DNA from: Chamaecyparis obtusa
Taxonomy: Eukaryota > Streptophyta > Pinopsida > Cupressales > Cupressaceae
Length of the DNA stretch: 64,000 nucleotides
Reading direction: 5' to 3'
NCBI GenBank assembly: GCA_027943335.1
Contig: BSBK01008435.1
Location: forward strand, 496,001 to 560,000
Part shown: positions 23,080-36,110 of the stretch, in pieces
Numbering within the stretch: position 1 is the stretch's first letter
Layout: each line of letters opens with the position of its first letter
Notes under the pieces: model-generated
Told to the model about the DNA's origin: nothing
The model's input: the letters and a program-made list of their open reading frames with translations, nothing else
The model's database searches: none
Translations under genes and position numbers: made by a program

Positions 23080-26000
23080 ATGGATACATCTTTGATTCAC
23101 AACATTAGAGACAAGAACAGACCTAAATTGAAGAAAGAACTAGTAGAAGCTTTAGAAGTAGACCCTGAGTTTGCTTTATCATCCATACCAGACGGAGTTT
23201 TGCATTTGGAAAATGTAAAGAGTTATCTTGGATGTAAACTGGAAATAGTAAATGGCAGTGATTTTTCAAGTGAGTATCAATATATATATATAAAAAGGAT
23301 ATGTCGTTGAAGCAAGGTTATGAACATTTAAAAAATAATGAAATTGTCACATATGGTTTACAGTATGAATTTGATAATGAATAGTGCACAAAGATCATTT
23401 TAAGTATAATTCACAATGGCAAATTTTGGTTAGAAGATAGAGTGATTGACATCATAGCTGATCTAATTCATGAAGTCATCGGTTTATCCAAACTTGGTGC
23501 TATCCCTTTAAATGAGAAAAACATGAGGAAGATTGTCAGTGACAACACTGGATCATCCTATAATGGTAGAGGTATTGTTATCAGCAAGATTAGACAACAT
23601 GATGTAAGATATCTATGTAAGATTTTGACTACAAAGTTTTGTGCTAATTCCAGAGAAGGTGACATGGCAGCTGGCATGGTTCACATTGCCTATTTGATGT
23701 GTGTAGACAAAGTTTCTATTGATATGTGTGAGATTTTGAGAATTCAATTGTTTGAGAATTTGGAGAAGATTAAGAAGTCTAAATATGCACAATTTAGATT
23801 CTCTTCTTTGATTACATATATGTTTTTCCACCTTTTGAGAAGATTTCCTTACACAATTGGAAATAATTGGAATGATGGATAGTCTACGATGGAAAGAATA
23901 AACAAAGTTTATAGAAGTCATGTTATTGATCAAGTTAATGAGAGTGTTGTGTTAGTTTTGAAGACATTTAAGAGATTGGTATCTAGCAGATCAAGGATTC
24001 CATAGTCACTTGTGTAAAATATAAGAATGATATTTTTTTCATGGTTGACACTGACTTTACTTACATTAAAGCAGTGGAACCTAGAGTTGAATTCATAGAC
24101 CCTCTTGGCTATGAGATTTCCAAGATTGAAATAGAAGATTATGTTGGAAGATTGCTGAGAAGTAAATTGGACACCCAATGTAGCAGGTTTGGAACTTATG
24201 AAGACAACTTTAATTTTGTTAAAGCTAAAATTGAAGAGAAACAGTCTAAGAAAAGAGTTGACAGTACCATAAAGAGAATATTGAAAGACACAGGGATGAC
24301 AGAAAGAGAATTTTTGATAGCTAAATAGAAAGTAGTAGCATTGAGAGATGTTAGACAAGGAGAAGTCTTGAGTGTACCACCTTTATCCAGTGCAGTACAG
24401 AAAGAGCCTACACCAATTAAAGTGAAAGTAGAAGAACTAGAAAAGGAACAAGTAACACCAAGCAAGAGAAAGAAAGAAATTTCTACTGGACCAGGAAAGA
24501 GATAGAAGACTATAGTTCAACCAGTACCAAGAAAGGTTGCATAAGTTAAAGATGATGACTCTACTGTGAAGAAGAAAGCATGGAAACCCAGAGTTCAGAG
24601 AGTGAATGAAGAAATCACACAAGATGGAGACTTTACTAAGATGAATAAGTACTATGATCTTTATAACTATTCTAAAAGATTGAATCTTGAAAATTCTATT
24701 GTTAAGTACATGATTCTAGCTAACAAGAAGTTTGATACAATTCAAGGTCAGATACCTGATGATTTGTATAATAAACTTATTAATAGAAAATAGAGAGCAT
24801 CTGAGGAAGACAAAACTATAAGAGAGAATCTTGTGAGAAAGCTTTGTGAAGTGAAAGATGATGATCATTTGAAGAAGCTTTTGAAGCCCCTTGACACTCT
24901 TTTGAGGACTAAGATGAGAACCATTCAGATCATGGTAGGATAGTATGAGCAAGTGAGAATAGAAACAGAGCAAGCAATAATTAAAGTAATGGTAGAAATT
25001 GTTGGAGAAAATTTAGTTGCAGCAGGACATGCAGTTGATTCTGAACCAGAGGATATTCCCTCTCCTTCATCTGTTAACATTGAAGATGATACAATGGACA
25101 TTGAAGGCACTAAGGTGACCTTGGACATTAAAGATAATGTATTTAAGAATTTAGATAACATTGTTGACAATTTGGCTTGTTGGTTCCTGGATAGAGTTTT
25201 ACACTCCATGAGATACCAATATGCTTATGATGGATATTGAGGATTGGTTAGTTCCAAATGTGAGCAATCTATAAGCAATTGGTCCAACTATAGGGATAAG
25301 ACTACCCTCTTCTACTTCTGGCTCTGCAAAACCAAGGCGGGTGCACCTGAACTAATAGTATTAACTCTAACTGATAGTTCTAACTTTGCCCCTTATTTCT
25401 TTATTGGATCTTTCAATAGATGAATACAATGAGAGAATACTAAATAAGAACCTATTTTTCATTGATCCTCCATCATTGGGTAGGACAATACATAAATGTA
25501 AATAAAAGTAAAAGACTGGTAGTGATTTAAATGATTGGGATTATAAGGTTTGAATCACTCCTCTCAACACAAAGATAGGAGAATATAGGCCAATGCCTTA
25601 TCTATTGGGAAAAATATCAAGGAAAAGGATAAATACAATGGTGTTTGAAATTGGTCTCTAGACATAAATAAAAAATATCCCAACTCTTTCCTGCTTATGA
25701 AAATCCTTCAAATAAATTCCAAGAACACATATTCCACTTTGAGCAATATTTAATCTAACTCTAGGTTGGAACTCAAAGCATCAATACATTCACATAAACC
25801 TTATGCAAAGATTTAAAGATTCAAAGAATAGAGCAAAGGAGAGACAAAGATTTGAGATTTGTATTAAGTATAACCTTTCACCATGTGCATACAGTACCCA
25901 GAATAGTAAGCTTGCAAGATAAGAACATCAATCTATACTTCTCTATTGTTTGATAAAATGATATCAAAAATTAGAATCCTTGACTGAAAGCTAGGGTTTC

Positions 26001-28896
26001 ATAAATTTATATCTTTTTAACACGTAAACTCCAATCCCTTAGAATGATCATGAAAAATCCCTTTATACCAAGAGATGCAACAAGCAACCGATCATTCTAG
26101 GGTTACAAAAATTAACCTAAAAAACCTTTACAACAACCCCAAAGGGTTTACAATAACTACACCACTAAAATAGATGAGATATTTGCAATTGAGTCAACAT
26201 GCTTTATGTTTTCAATGCTATCCTTGGCTCCTTTTCAACAAATCTAATTTTATTATCTCACTGTCAAACTGCAATGAATGCCCTTCTGCAAAAATTCAAC
26301 TCTGGTTATCATTTTACTCTACATCATAGAAAACAAAATTGGATTTTAGCTATTGTTTATGCCTTCTATATCCTTTCCCAACTGCAATTTGTACTAAAGA
26401 ATTCAATTCCTAGGCACCGCATCATTTTACTTGACTCACTGGTTCAAAAACCCTAGCAAAACCCTGCTAGAATTTTGAATTCAAATAAAAATGGTAACCA
26501 ACTGGATTTTAAAATATGACCGTTGATGCATTTTATTCCTAGTAGATCGAGCAGCTCGTAGAATCCCACAACAGTCAACAAAAATCTTTAAAAATCACTT
26601 TACACATCACTAAACCCTTGACCAATGAGAAAAAAGCATGCCAGTGATGAATTGGCATACTGGACCCACTTCTTCATAAGCTTTAAAATGAATGGTTGTT
26701 GTAAGTTTGCATAGCCTCAAAAGATTCTATGTGAACATTAGACAGCCATTAGATCTTCTATCTCTGCATCCTTTAGAATCTCTCGGGCTCACTGATGTGT
26801 CTTTACTTCTTTCCAGCTTAGCCAATCACAACACGACACCTCAACTATGAATCACCAAACGGTCCCACTGTTCTTAGAAAACCTTAACTCTTTGACCCAT
26901 TTGGTGAATATGCGACCAAAGACAATCACATGTTCACTGAGAAATTTAGGGCCTCACTAATTTATTTGGAGATTCAGTGAATAGACATTCACATATTTGC
27001 TAAAAGATTTAGAACTTCACTAGGTTACTTTGTGAATGAGCGAACACAAAGGGAACTTTATCGGCCCACTAAACATTTTGTCTGAGCCGCCAAAATTTAT
27101 AAAATACTTTATAACCCTGGGCTCGCCTGCAAACTGCCAGATGTGAACACATGATTCATTGTTTCTACCCAGTCACCTCTAACACAGGACCTACTCTTCC
27201 CTTGGCATCTAATCAGATGACAGATGCAAAGTCACATGGAGGAAGAATATTCCATGTGATCAAGCGCAGACTATCAATCAATTATCTGACACAAGATCAC
27301 CTGACAAACTCCACCTCATCACTTCACCGACCAATTAAATATCACCATTTGGGGACACCTGGCAATGGACCCACTGAAAGAAAAGATTATGTCACACAAA
27401 AGAATCAATGGTTGTCTTATAATCTCATGCATCTGACACATCCTTTGTGAAGACATGCACACCATTGATCTCTGTAGATGTCAGAGCCTTCTGACATGCT
27501 GACAAACAGGACCCACTACCTTTGAAATGCTACGTCACAAAGTAAATGATTGGCTGGCATAAGTTTGCAAGCCTCTGACACATCCCTTGCAGACTTATGC
27601 CAACCGTTAGATGTAGATGTTGTCAGAGTCGGGCCCAGGAAAGAAAAAAGGTTAGAAACTATAGGAAATATTAAAGTGCTAGACTTAGGAAAAATATTTC
27701 ACTGGGCGCTTGGAAACTATAGAAAAATAAAGACCGCGGGTGAATAAAAATTAAAGCACATGCATTTATCAATTTTTAAGTGGCCCAAAAAGTAATGCTT
27801 AATTAGAACAGGGCTAGGGCACACTTAGGGTTTTTCTTGCAAACGGCTAGATTTTTGAAATTTTGCCAAGGGTTTTGCCAAGAAGATGGGAGAAATACTT
27901 GTAGAGGCATATAAAATAATACTGCAACCATGGAAATTTTACTTGTGCTAACACAACTCTTGATGAACTAGATAGGACTGAAGAAGCAGTGCAGACTAAA
28001 TTGGTGAGTGATGAACCTAAAGAGATAGAAACTCATGCACCCACTCCTGAGGAAAAGAAGAAGGAAATTGGAACTTTTTTTGAAGACTTAGGTAAAGAAG
28101 TTGATGATGATGATCAACTAGAGTTGATTAGTTCTTTGAATAAGATTATTGTTAAGAATAAGAAATTAAAGAATCTAGAAGGAAGTCTGAAGAAACTGAC
28201 AGAGAAGTTGTAAAGTATTGTAACTACACATATTTTAGAAGCAGATCCTTTGGAGAGAGCCAAAAAGTACTAAGTACTTTTGATTATGAGTTTACCAACT
28301 TATCAGACATTGCTAAAGTAAGAGCTCAAGTAGCTTATGAAGCTGAAATGCTTTTAAGCATAAGTCAGAATATTAGAAATGATATTATTAGTCTTGATGT
28401 TTGTATTAAGAACTTGAGGAAACATTTGGAGACTGGAAAAGCTTTGTACATGCAGTGTACAAAACTTGAGATTTTGACAGCAGTAGAGGAGCAAAAAATC
28501 AAGGTGAAGGAAGCTAAGATTCAGGATGAATCTAATCTTCTTTCTGGACCCAATGTAAAAGTAAGTGATGTTGAGAAGAAAGTTAGGAAGTGTTATGATG
28601 AAATAAGATCATTGCAAGATGAAAAGAAATGGAAATTGAGAAGACTTGAACTTTTGAGAGAGCATACATCTATGACATTGAGCATTATTGAGGAATAGTT
28701 AGAAGAATGTCTTATTGCTAAGACATCATTTTAGAAATTTAATTTTGAGAACCTTCAAGCTTGTCAGATAGCAGCTTATGGATTAAGCACACTTCTGAAT
28801 GTGGCAGATTCTATTAGAAAGTCATGGGAGAAAGATTTTGAAGCCATGAAAGTAAATTTTGCAAATTTTGTTGCAAGCCTACCAACTTTGCAATAA
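23080..28896 (+). pseudogene. C2 ORF2, unknown protein, split by solo LTR E
   Basis: Starts MDTSLIHNIRDKNRPKLK and ends ASLPTLQ. It shares with C1 and C3 HLENVKSYLGCKLE, GAIPLNEKNMRKI, MVHIAYLMCVDKV, FFHLLRRFPYTIG, EFIDPLGYEI, KKKAWKPRVQRVNEE and the acidic EVDDDDQLELI. A C-terminal coiled coil (NKIIVKNKKLKNLEGS) follows. The frame is cut by E after NIVDNLA at 25177 and resumes near 27959. Several frameshifts and stops are present. Unknown function; no catalytic motif recognised. Confidence 0.72.
25178..27953. repeat. E: probable solo LTR, 2.8 kb, inside C2 ORF2
   Basis: Foreign DNA interrupts C2 ORF2. It begins TGTTGGTTCC and ends GTGCTAACA, i.e. TG...CA with imperfect inverted ends (TGTTGG/CTAACA). 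The flanking 5-mers are TGGCT and CAACT, only two of five identical, so the target duplication is weak support. The boundaries were fixed mainly by comparing with C3, where NLALDE is uninterrupted. No long ORF, no second LTR and no primer site are visible inside. A TATA-like GCATATAAAATAAT is at about 27908. Several degenerate copies of a 'GACCCACT' with 'AGATGTAGATGTCAGAG' theme occur in its right half. It could also be a non-autonomous unit. Confidence 0.5.
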
Positions 28897-29194
28897 GTAA
28901 ATGGAGGTATAATCTTTTTGCATTACAATTTTTTAATCCTCCCTACTTTATTTTGTCATTGTTGTCAAAGGGGGAGTGATTGTAGTAAAGTAGAAAATTA
29001 TGTATATGAGGATTGATACTCTTAGGGTGAGTATTGTATGAAGTTTTTTATTAGAAAGTATATTTTGAGGAGTTATAAGGATAGTATACATATTCTATAC
29101 TATGGCCAAAATTTTGTTATAAACATTTTGAGATTTTGACTTGTACACTTAGCCAATTTTATCATATGTTGCCACAAATGACAAAGGGGGAGAT
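28897..29194 (+). other. C2 3' untranslated region with two polypurine tracts
   Basis: Inner tract CAAAGGGGGAG at about 28966-28976 and terminal tract AAAGGGGGAGA at 29183-29193, the latter adjoining the 3' LTR. No coding potential seen. Confidence 0.75.
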
Positions 29195-30198
29195 TTTTGG
29201 CAATTTGGCTGAAGTGAGTACATAGATGTTGTCATTATGGAAACATATGATCCACATTAAGAGTGCATAGGTTAAAGAGAAAGTATGGCAGATCACAATG
29301 CAAATTTGTCTAAGTGTGAGACAATGTTTTCACAGTGTACTAGGATACAGTTTTGGTTTGCGATGTTGACTGGAGAAAGTTCAGTGCTTGTGCACTTGAA
29401 CATAGATGATAAGATGGCTACTAATGACCCATCTCAGAGTGCAAGTCAGTACAGAATGTACGAAATTAGTTATGACAGTTTTACCGAAGACGGTGTGAAG
29501 CCGACAAGACAGATTATGAAGGCAGAATTGGTAAAGAGTTAAGGGATTATTTTGTTTATCAAAATAATGACTTAACAATATAAAGGGATGACATCCTAGA
29601 TTTTAACCCTTAGATAAAGATATATGGAAGCCAACCATGTAAATTTATTAGCCTTAATAACTTGTATATATGCAATTGTAATTGTAAAGAAAAGGAGCGA
29701 TGAAAAAAGTGATGTAGCAAATGTAATAGTGATGATGCAAAGATAAGAGTAGAAAAGGAATATTGATACAAGTAGAATAAGGTTATGTACCTTTACCTAC
29801 ATTTTATATTACTTGTTTGGGTAGTGGGCTCATCTTGTAATCAGATTTTTGTATCTACAACTCCTAACAGGGTTGAGGCTTCTAACAAGGCCTATAGTCC
29901 CTTAACTAGGACTGATACACTATACATATGTAATAGACTGCTAATAGGGTCAACATCCTTAATAGGATACTTTTGATTAGTGGATCTTTGTGGGTACCAT
30001 CCCCACCGGGGTTTTCCCTTGGCCAGGGTTTCCTTGAGAACATATCATGTGTTATGAGTTCTTTATTGTTATGCATATTATTTAGTTTCTTATGTTATGC
30101 ATGTTTAAAGATAATCTGTTATATCCATAATTGGGAAAAAGATAAAGTTTATAGAATACTAATTAACCCCCCCCTCTTAGTATTCCCTATTTCTAACA
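29195..30198 (+). repeat. C2 3' LTR
   Basis: 1,004 bp. It aligns with 20271-21273 throughout. Its first bases are TTTTGG instead of TGTTGG, a point change at the second base. It ends TTTCTAACA, with a C run of 8. Confidence 0.92.
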
Positions 30199-30670
30199 AA
30201 CTTCCCATTATGAATTCTGATAAGGATTATCTTAGTGCATTCTTCATTGTCAAACTCATACTGCAATGCATACTTAACAATCTCATTGTCTTTCAAATGA
30301 TCATATCCTTCTTTCAATGACATGTCCTAGTTGTAAATCTTCTCATACTCATTTGTAAAATCACTATCACTGATGGTTTCTAACTTGCATCCAAGATAAC
30401 TTCTTACATTCTCTAAATGCAAAACTCCATCTGGTATGAATGATAAAGCTAACTTAGGGTCTTCTTCCAAGGGTTCTACTGGTTCCCTCTTCATTCTAGG
30501 TCTATTTTTATCTTTGACATTGTGAATTAAGGATACTTCCATGATTACTTCAAATTCCTTTTACCAATTGATAGATCTGTCAAGTAAAATACCTTGATTT
30601 CATGATTTAGGGCTTGCATAGATTCGACACTCAAATCCTTCACCAAATCATTGCAAAAAGCTTCCAATCA

Positions 30671-30880
30671 CTACTCTTTGATCTCCTTAACACTTGTATT
30701 CACTTTGATGATCAAATAACATTGATCATAACCTTTTATTACTTCAATCTCACTTCGGTCTGACATCGCATTCAATTCTTTTGCCGCTTCTTTCCAAAAA
30801 GCTATTTCTACTATCCTGCAAAACTTAAAACTTCTTGCGATCTCGCAAAACATAATATTTTTCTTTTTGCTCTTAACCAT
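30671..30880 (-). CDS. C3 conserved small ORF, 69 residues, unknown
   Basis: Open frame MVKSKKKNIMFCEIARSF with FCRIVEIAFWKEAAKELN and VIKGYDQCYLIIKVN, ending KEIKE. It lies between the Gag-like stop (30989) and ORF2 (30542) of C3. Homologous to the C2 ORF at 22741-22926, with mostly conservative differences. The independent survival of an open frame in two copies is the main reason to list it as a possible gene. No known domain. Confidence 0.5.
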   Translation of the reverse strand: MVKSKKKNIMFCEIARSFKFCRIVEIAFWKEAAKELNAMSDRSEIEVIKGYDQCYLIIKVNTSVKEIKE

Positions 30881-31326
30881 AGCATTATAATATCATAAAC
30901 TACCTTCCATTAATTGTGCAAGACTCAATTCATCATAAATCTACTTCTACGCTAATCTAAGTTCCTAATCTACTATAATTTTCAAAAATTAAGTGCTTTG
31001 AGATAGGTCAGGTAAGGATTCATTCTTACCACTTCATACTTCACCTTTTTGATTAACTTCAATGTTGAATATGTCTCCTTGATTTGTTCTTTTAACAAAC
31101 TTCATTTCATTTTTATTGCTACAACAACCTTTCTATCTATTACTTGCATCTTCATTTCTTCTTTCGTGATTTCTAGGGTTAGGGTTAGGATGAAAAACTC
31201 CATTGTTCATTTTGAAAAGCCTTGCTATATGTCCAATCTTGTAGCATATCTAACAAACAATTCCATTGCTTCCATATCTTGGTCCAAGTGGATTAATTTG
31301 TGATTTGCAATTTCTAGCAATGTGTC

Positions 31327-32781
31327 TGTAGACTAGGATTTGAGCGTGCACCTAAACCTGTTTTGAAAGCTAAAGACAAACAAACGTCATAGCATATTAT
31401 CAAATCAAATTTAATGGTAAACAAACTAAAATCAAAGCCACCTCAGTTTAAGCCTAAAACGGATGCGCCCATGCACCGTTTGATATGCTTGGATACAAAT
31501 GGATGTGGGTGTGCAAACTCAAGCACTTGGAGCATGCAAATAGGATGATTTGAGGATCAAGAAGACCCAAAATGACACAAAATAGGTATGAGGAACCTAT
31601 TTTGCCTCAAAGGCCTCAAGAACACACAAATATGCAAAGCTAAAAGATGAACTAAGATTGATTAAACAAGAAATGAATCTATGTTAATCCAATTAAGCTA
31701 ATTTAAATGTGATTTAAGCTTGAAAATAATCTAAAATGATGAGTTTATGCTTATGCTAGAATGAAAATGGCATTATAACTTTGCTATTGAGTTTGAGAGT
31801 TGAAAGATGATTTTCCTTAGGAAGTGAGGGTATTTATAGGAAAAGGGAAGGGCTTGGTTAAAAAGGATGAGTCAGAGTTAGGGCTAAGGTTAGGGTTGAG
31901 TCAAGGACAAGTGTCCTGACAAGTGTCAAGGGAGGATTGAGTTGAAAGTTTGAGGGCATGTGCACAATTTGGTAAATGTGCCCAAGGCCAAGAGGTGGCA
32001 AGGAAGGGATAAGAAGGTCTTAAATGCATAATGAATGCATGTAAGAAAGATAAGGAAGGCTTAAATACATCCTTAAATGCATTTGCAAGAGGTGGCCAAG
32101 AGGTGGCCATCTTTGTTGACTAAGGAGGATGACTAAGAGGAGGTTAGCATAAGTTTTGGTAAACCTTTTGCTAATGGAATGTGACAAGATTAGAAAGGGG
32201 ATTAGGATTAGGATTAGGGGATTTTAGGATTAGGATGGGTGAAGAGGTTGGGTTGAGAAGTTTCTAGAAGAGTCTAGAATTCTCCTAGGTTTTATGGAAT
32301 AAAAGTTTATTCATTCCAAAAGCTTAAGTTTGGGAAAATTTATTGAAATATTTTCAATAAATATGAAAATTAAATATTTAATCTTAATTAAATATTTTGA
32401 GTTGAGATTAGGGTTAGAAAAGATGGGATTAGCCTTTTAATCGAAATTAAGAAGGGATTAGAAGATTTTGGAAGAGGTTAGTGGTCTTAAGAAAATTGGC
32501 TAAGTTTTGGTCAAAAAATAAATTAATTATTTTTTTGGGGGATTTTTGGTCAATTTATTAATTAAAATAATTAATAAATAGGGGATTAATGTTTAAATAA
32601 GATTTAAATATTTTTGGGAGGGATTTCTTAATTAAATATTTTTAATTAAGAAAAAGGGATTTAATGACATAAAAATAAATTAATTAATTAAATAATTAAT
32701 TAATTAATAAATGATGATGTCATCAGGGATTTTTCAGAAAATAAAAATACTTTATTTTCTAAAGGATTTTTAGGTGTCTAC
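31327..32781 (-). repeat. D 3' LTR
   Basis: 1,455 bp. On the + strand it reads TGTAGACTAGGATTTGAGCG...AGGTGTCTACA. The right part is very AT-rich, with TTAATTAA runs, and there are several TTAGGG-like words. The inner flank on the + strand (TTTTGCCCCTCTTT, 32782-32795) is the complement of a purine-rich tract. Confidence 0.95.
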
Positions 32782-34323
32782 ATTTTGCCCCTCTTTGATG
32801 CGATACCGCAAGTGGCATGGCTTCAAAGACAAGAAAATAAGATGCCCCAGGCTAGAATTTAGAGGAATAAGGGATTGTGCCCCCTCGAGAAAATAACGCA
32901 AGGAGTAAACATTGTGGAATTTTCTCGAAAGGAAACAGAGAAGGAACGACTGAGGAAGCAGGGGAGATAAATTACCAAGCTTCCAAGAGAAAAGATGGGT
33001 GAATGCAAGATGAGATGGAAATGCAAGATGCAAGATGCAGCCATATGTAAAGATGCAAGATTAATCTATATGATAAATGCAAGGGACCAGATAGCTCCAA
33101 GTGCAAACGGGAGTGCACAACCTAGATTTAATATAGCTATGTTAGAGACCTGCCAAAGATACTGGGATCACGAGGCCTGTCAACAACGTCGCAGAGGACT
33201 GACGAGGACTGACGCTAAACAAACACACAGGGTTGCCCCAACATCACACATGAAGCACAGAGGCAACATGGCGGATCCGATGCTGAAGGAACCACAAACA
33301 CACAACTGACTCACAGGCAGAAGTGAAAGATCAAAAGACCTTGCCCCAGATTATTCGCACACGCAGCACACCGTGATATAAAGAATCATGGTGACCCTGG
33401 TGGGATAAAGAGAAGCCAAAAAGATTAACAAGACCCAAAGGACAAAAAATCCAAGATCAAAATGATAACTCCAAAAAGACATCCTTTGCCAAGGAGAGAG
33501 ATTAGGTTTGATTGATGGTGGGAAGATTGGTCGGACAGGAGGAACGATATATCCTCAAGGACCAGGATGGAAGATTAGGTCAGATAGGAGGAACAATATA
33601 TCCTTAAGGACCCATGGGTTGGTGAGAGAATAAATGTAGTTGTTCGCTGGCAAAAAGCTGAAGTTCAAGGAATAATCAGGATGAGCAAGGATAAGTCATC
33701 AATTGATGTTACTGAAGCACAAGGCCTGAGTGGGACTACAAATTTTCTGAGGCTGGGGATGGGACAAGATATTTGATCAAATGCTGCTGCAGGACGGACA
33801 AAGGTTATGTACAACAAGGAGGAACGATATGCACAAGGGATATGTACAGAAGCTCAGGATTGGGGATAGGAAGATCACACTCGGTGGGACTCTCACTAGG
33901 ATGGAGACAAGAAGGATAAATACAGGGAGGAAAGCACTGTACAGGAAAGGGAAAGGGATATGGTACAAGATATGGTACAAAGCTTTGGAATAGGATATGG
34001 ATTGCAGATGGGTTGGAGGAAGATGGAAGCCGAATGCTTGGAGGATAGGGGAGATGGAACTGCTGGGAGATCTGTTATGGATGGAGGAAGAGGACGGTAG
34101 CTGAAAGGACAACTAAATAGATAAATAGCCCAGTTTACTATGTTGGCGCCTGTTTACTAGGTTTTCACCAACATACTTGTCCAAGGTGCTTGAATTGCCA
34201 AGTTTTCACCGTTTGGACGATTATTTTCTCTTTCTCTTTTCTTTTTTGCTTTTTTGCTTTTTTTTTTTGCTTTTTTTGCTTTTTTGAATGTTTTTGGATT
34301 TTCTGATATATGCAGGATCAGGT
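32782..34323 (-). other. D 3' non-coding stretch with short repeats
   Basis: No convincing ORF. The polypurine tract complement is at 32782-32795. Two copies of a roughly 45-bp unit lie at 33521-33564 and 33569-33613 (core GGAGGAACRATATATCCT), with a partial third near 33818. A T-rich tract with repeated GCTTTTTT spans about 34220-34285, close to the pol stop. Such spacers between integrase and LTR are common in Tat elements. Confidence 0.6.
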
Positions 34324-36110
34324 TCAGGCATAGAACCTCTTCAGATGGATGATGTTGATAGGATCATTCAAGGGCTCACCTTCTGGTGTTGATAGCTGAT
34401 AGGCTCCCGAGCTGAAGGATGCGGTGACAACATAGGGGCCTAACCAAGTAGGCTCAAACTTGCCTTTCTTTTCTCTATTTGCTAGGACCTTCTGATTTTC
34501 TTTAAGGACCATGTCACCAACCTGGAATTGTCTAGGATGGACCTTTTTGTTATAACTCCTTTTGAGTCAATTTTGGTATGCCACCAGGTGATCGTAAGCT
34601 TGCTGTCTCTTTTCATCTAGCAGATCTAGCTATGTGAGCCGGGCCACATGATAGTCTTCATTAGTTGTATAGTTCTTCATGGAGACGCGCAAGGATGGGA
34701 GCTCAACCTCGATCGGTAGAATGGCTTCAGCACCATATACAAGAGAGTATGGGGTGGTGCCTGTGGGAGTGCGATAAGAAGTGCGGTAGGCCCAAAGGGC
34801 GGGATTGATTTGGAGGTGCTAGTCATGACCAGAATCATTAACAACCTTCTTGAGGATTTTCAAGATAGTTTTATTAGTTGCCTCAGCTTGGCCATTTCCT
34901 TGAGGGAAATATGGACTGGAGAAACGGTGATGGATGTGGATTCTGGCACATAGATCATCCACATGATAGTTTTCAAAAGGTGTGCCATGGTCTGTGAAAA
35001 TGGTAGATGGTATGCTGAAGCGGCAAATGATGTGGTAAAGGATGAACTTGGATATTTGGATGCCAGTGGTTAGGGTCAGCGAAATCGCTTCAACCCATTT
35101 GGTAAAGTACTCTATGGCTGTTATGATATACTTGTGTCCATCCGAAGAGAGGGGGGTGATCAAGCCAATGAGGTCGAGGCCCCAACATGAAAAAGGCCAT
35201 GGTGGTGCAATAGGCTGTAGATCCTGTGCTGGTGCATGTATCAAATTGGCATGCTGTTGACATGGGAGACATTTCTTGACAAATTCACATGCATCATGTT
35301 CCATTGTTGGCCAATAATATCCAACTCTAAGCAGCTGCTTTGCTAGAACCATGCCACTCGTGTGGGCACTGCAAATTCCAGCGTGAACTTTTTGTAAGGC
35401 CAGGGCGGCCTTGTTTGAGTCTAAACATCTAGATAGGACATTATGATACCCATGATGATATAGGGTGTTGGCTACAAGAGTGTAGCGGGAAGCTCTGTGA
35501 ATAAGGTTTTGGCGTTGGTTATTGGTGAGATGGGGAGATATGATACCATTTTTTAGATATGCATGGATGTTGTGGTACCATGGGGATTGGGGACCAACCA
35601 AGACACACACCATGTTTGCATCGGTGTTCTCATAAGCTGGCAAGTGTAGCTGCTTGACTAGAAATTCATATTGTGTTGCGTCACGTGGGATTTCCAATAA
35701 GGATCCGATGGTTGCCATTGCATCTGCTGCTTTGTTTTGAAGCCTTGGGATCTGATTGAATTGTAGATGTAGGAAATGCTCTTTCAGTTTATCGACCAGT
35801 TGCTTGTAGGGTAGCAATTTGTCATCCTTTGTCTGATACTCATCAAGGACTTGCTTGATAATGAGCTGTGAATCTCCAAAGACTTGTAGTTCTGTGATGT
35901 TCCATTAGATAGCTGTTCTGAGACCTGAGATGAGTGCCTCATATTCTGCAATGTTATTGGTACAGGGGAATCCCAACTTGAATGATTTTGGAATATAGTC
36001 ACCTTGAGGTGTGACGAATAGGATTCCTACGCCAGAGCTATGGGATGTGTTGGAACCATCAAAGTATAGTTTCCACATGGGCTGCTCTTCAATCATGCAT
36101 AAGTGTTCAT
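34324..36110 (-). pseudogene. D archaeal-type RNase H and integrase
   Basis: On the minus strand: aRNH with YFDGSNTSHSSGVG near 36060, CTNNIAEYEAL, and VFGDSQLII after a TAA at 35905, then KAADAMA. Next is the integrase H2C2 module (KVHAGICSAHTSG, CLPCQQH), and a core with WGLDLIG, FTDHGTPF and NGQAEATNK supplying the D, D and E residues. It ends in a C-terminal region with QVGDMVLKENQK and LGPYVVTASFSSGAYQL, closing LKRFYA at 34324. Stops are at 35905, 34819, 34630 and 34567, with no frameshift. aRNH after the ordinary RNase H is the known Tat arrangement and contrasts with element A. Confidence 0.9.

Larger units (their letters stand above)
20271..30198 (+). mobile_element. C2: non-autonomous LTR retrotransposon interrupted by solo LTR E
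   Basis: Third copy of the C family, + strand, with LTRs at 20271-21273 and 29195-30198. The target duplication inside C3 ORF2 is AAATT (20266-20270) against AACTT (30199-30203), one mismatch. Removing E leaves about 7.15 kb. It contains a perfect tRNA-iMet primer site, the Gag-like ORF, an intact small ORF, ORF2 and two polypurine tracts. No pol genes. It must have inserted after C3. Confidence 0.92.
17526..30542 (-). pseudogene. C3 ORF2, unknown protein, split by C2
   Basis: Starts at 30542 (MEVSLIHNVKDKNRPRMK), breaks at 30199 inside the FWLEDRVID region where C2 is inserted, resumes at 20265 (FWLEDRVIDITADLI) and ends at 17526 after ASLPGLQ. It holds the longest intact ORF2 stretch of the three copies: 333 residues at 17790-18791, containing TRITLDTDDNVF, EVDDDDQMELI and a coiled coil KKIIGKNKKVKSLEG. 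Other motifs are as in C1: GAIPLNEKNMRKI, MVHIAYLMCVEKV, FFHLLRRFPYTIG, EFIDPLGYEI, KKKAWKPRVERVNEE. At one residue C1 and C2 have a TAG where C3 still has CAG (TSFQNFNF). Function unknown; no enzyme motif. Confidence 0.75.

Noticed and set aside
27151..27450. 99-residue ORF inside E
   Set aside because: No domain, low-complexity composition and no relatives visible; likely chance.
31880..32230. TTAGGG-like words (GTTAGGGCTAAGGTTAGGG and GGATTAGGATTAGG) in the D LTR, repeated at 45585-45935
   Set aside because: Irregular, few and in both LTRs of D; not a telomeric array (plant repeat TTTAGGG in tandem).
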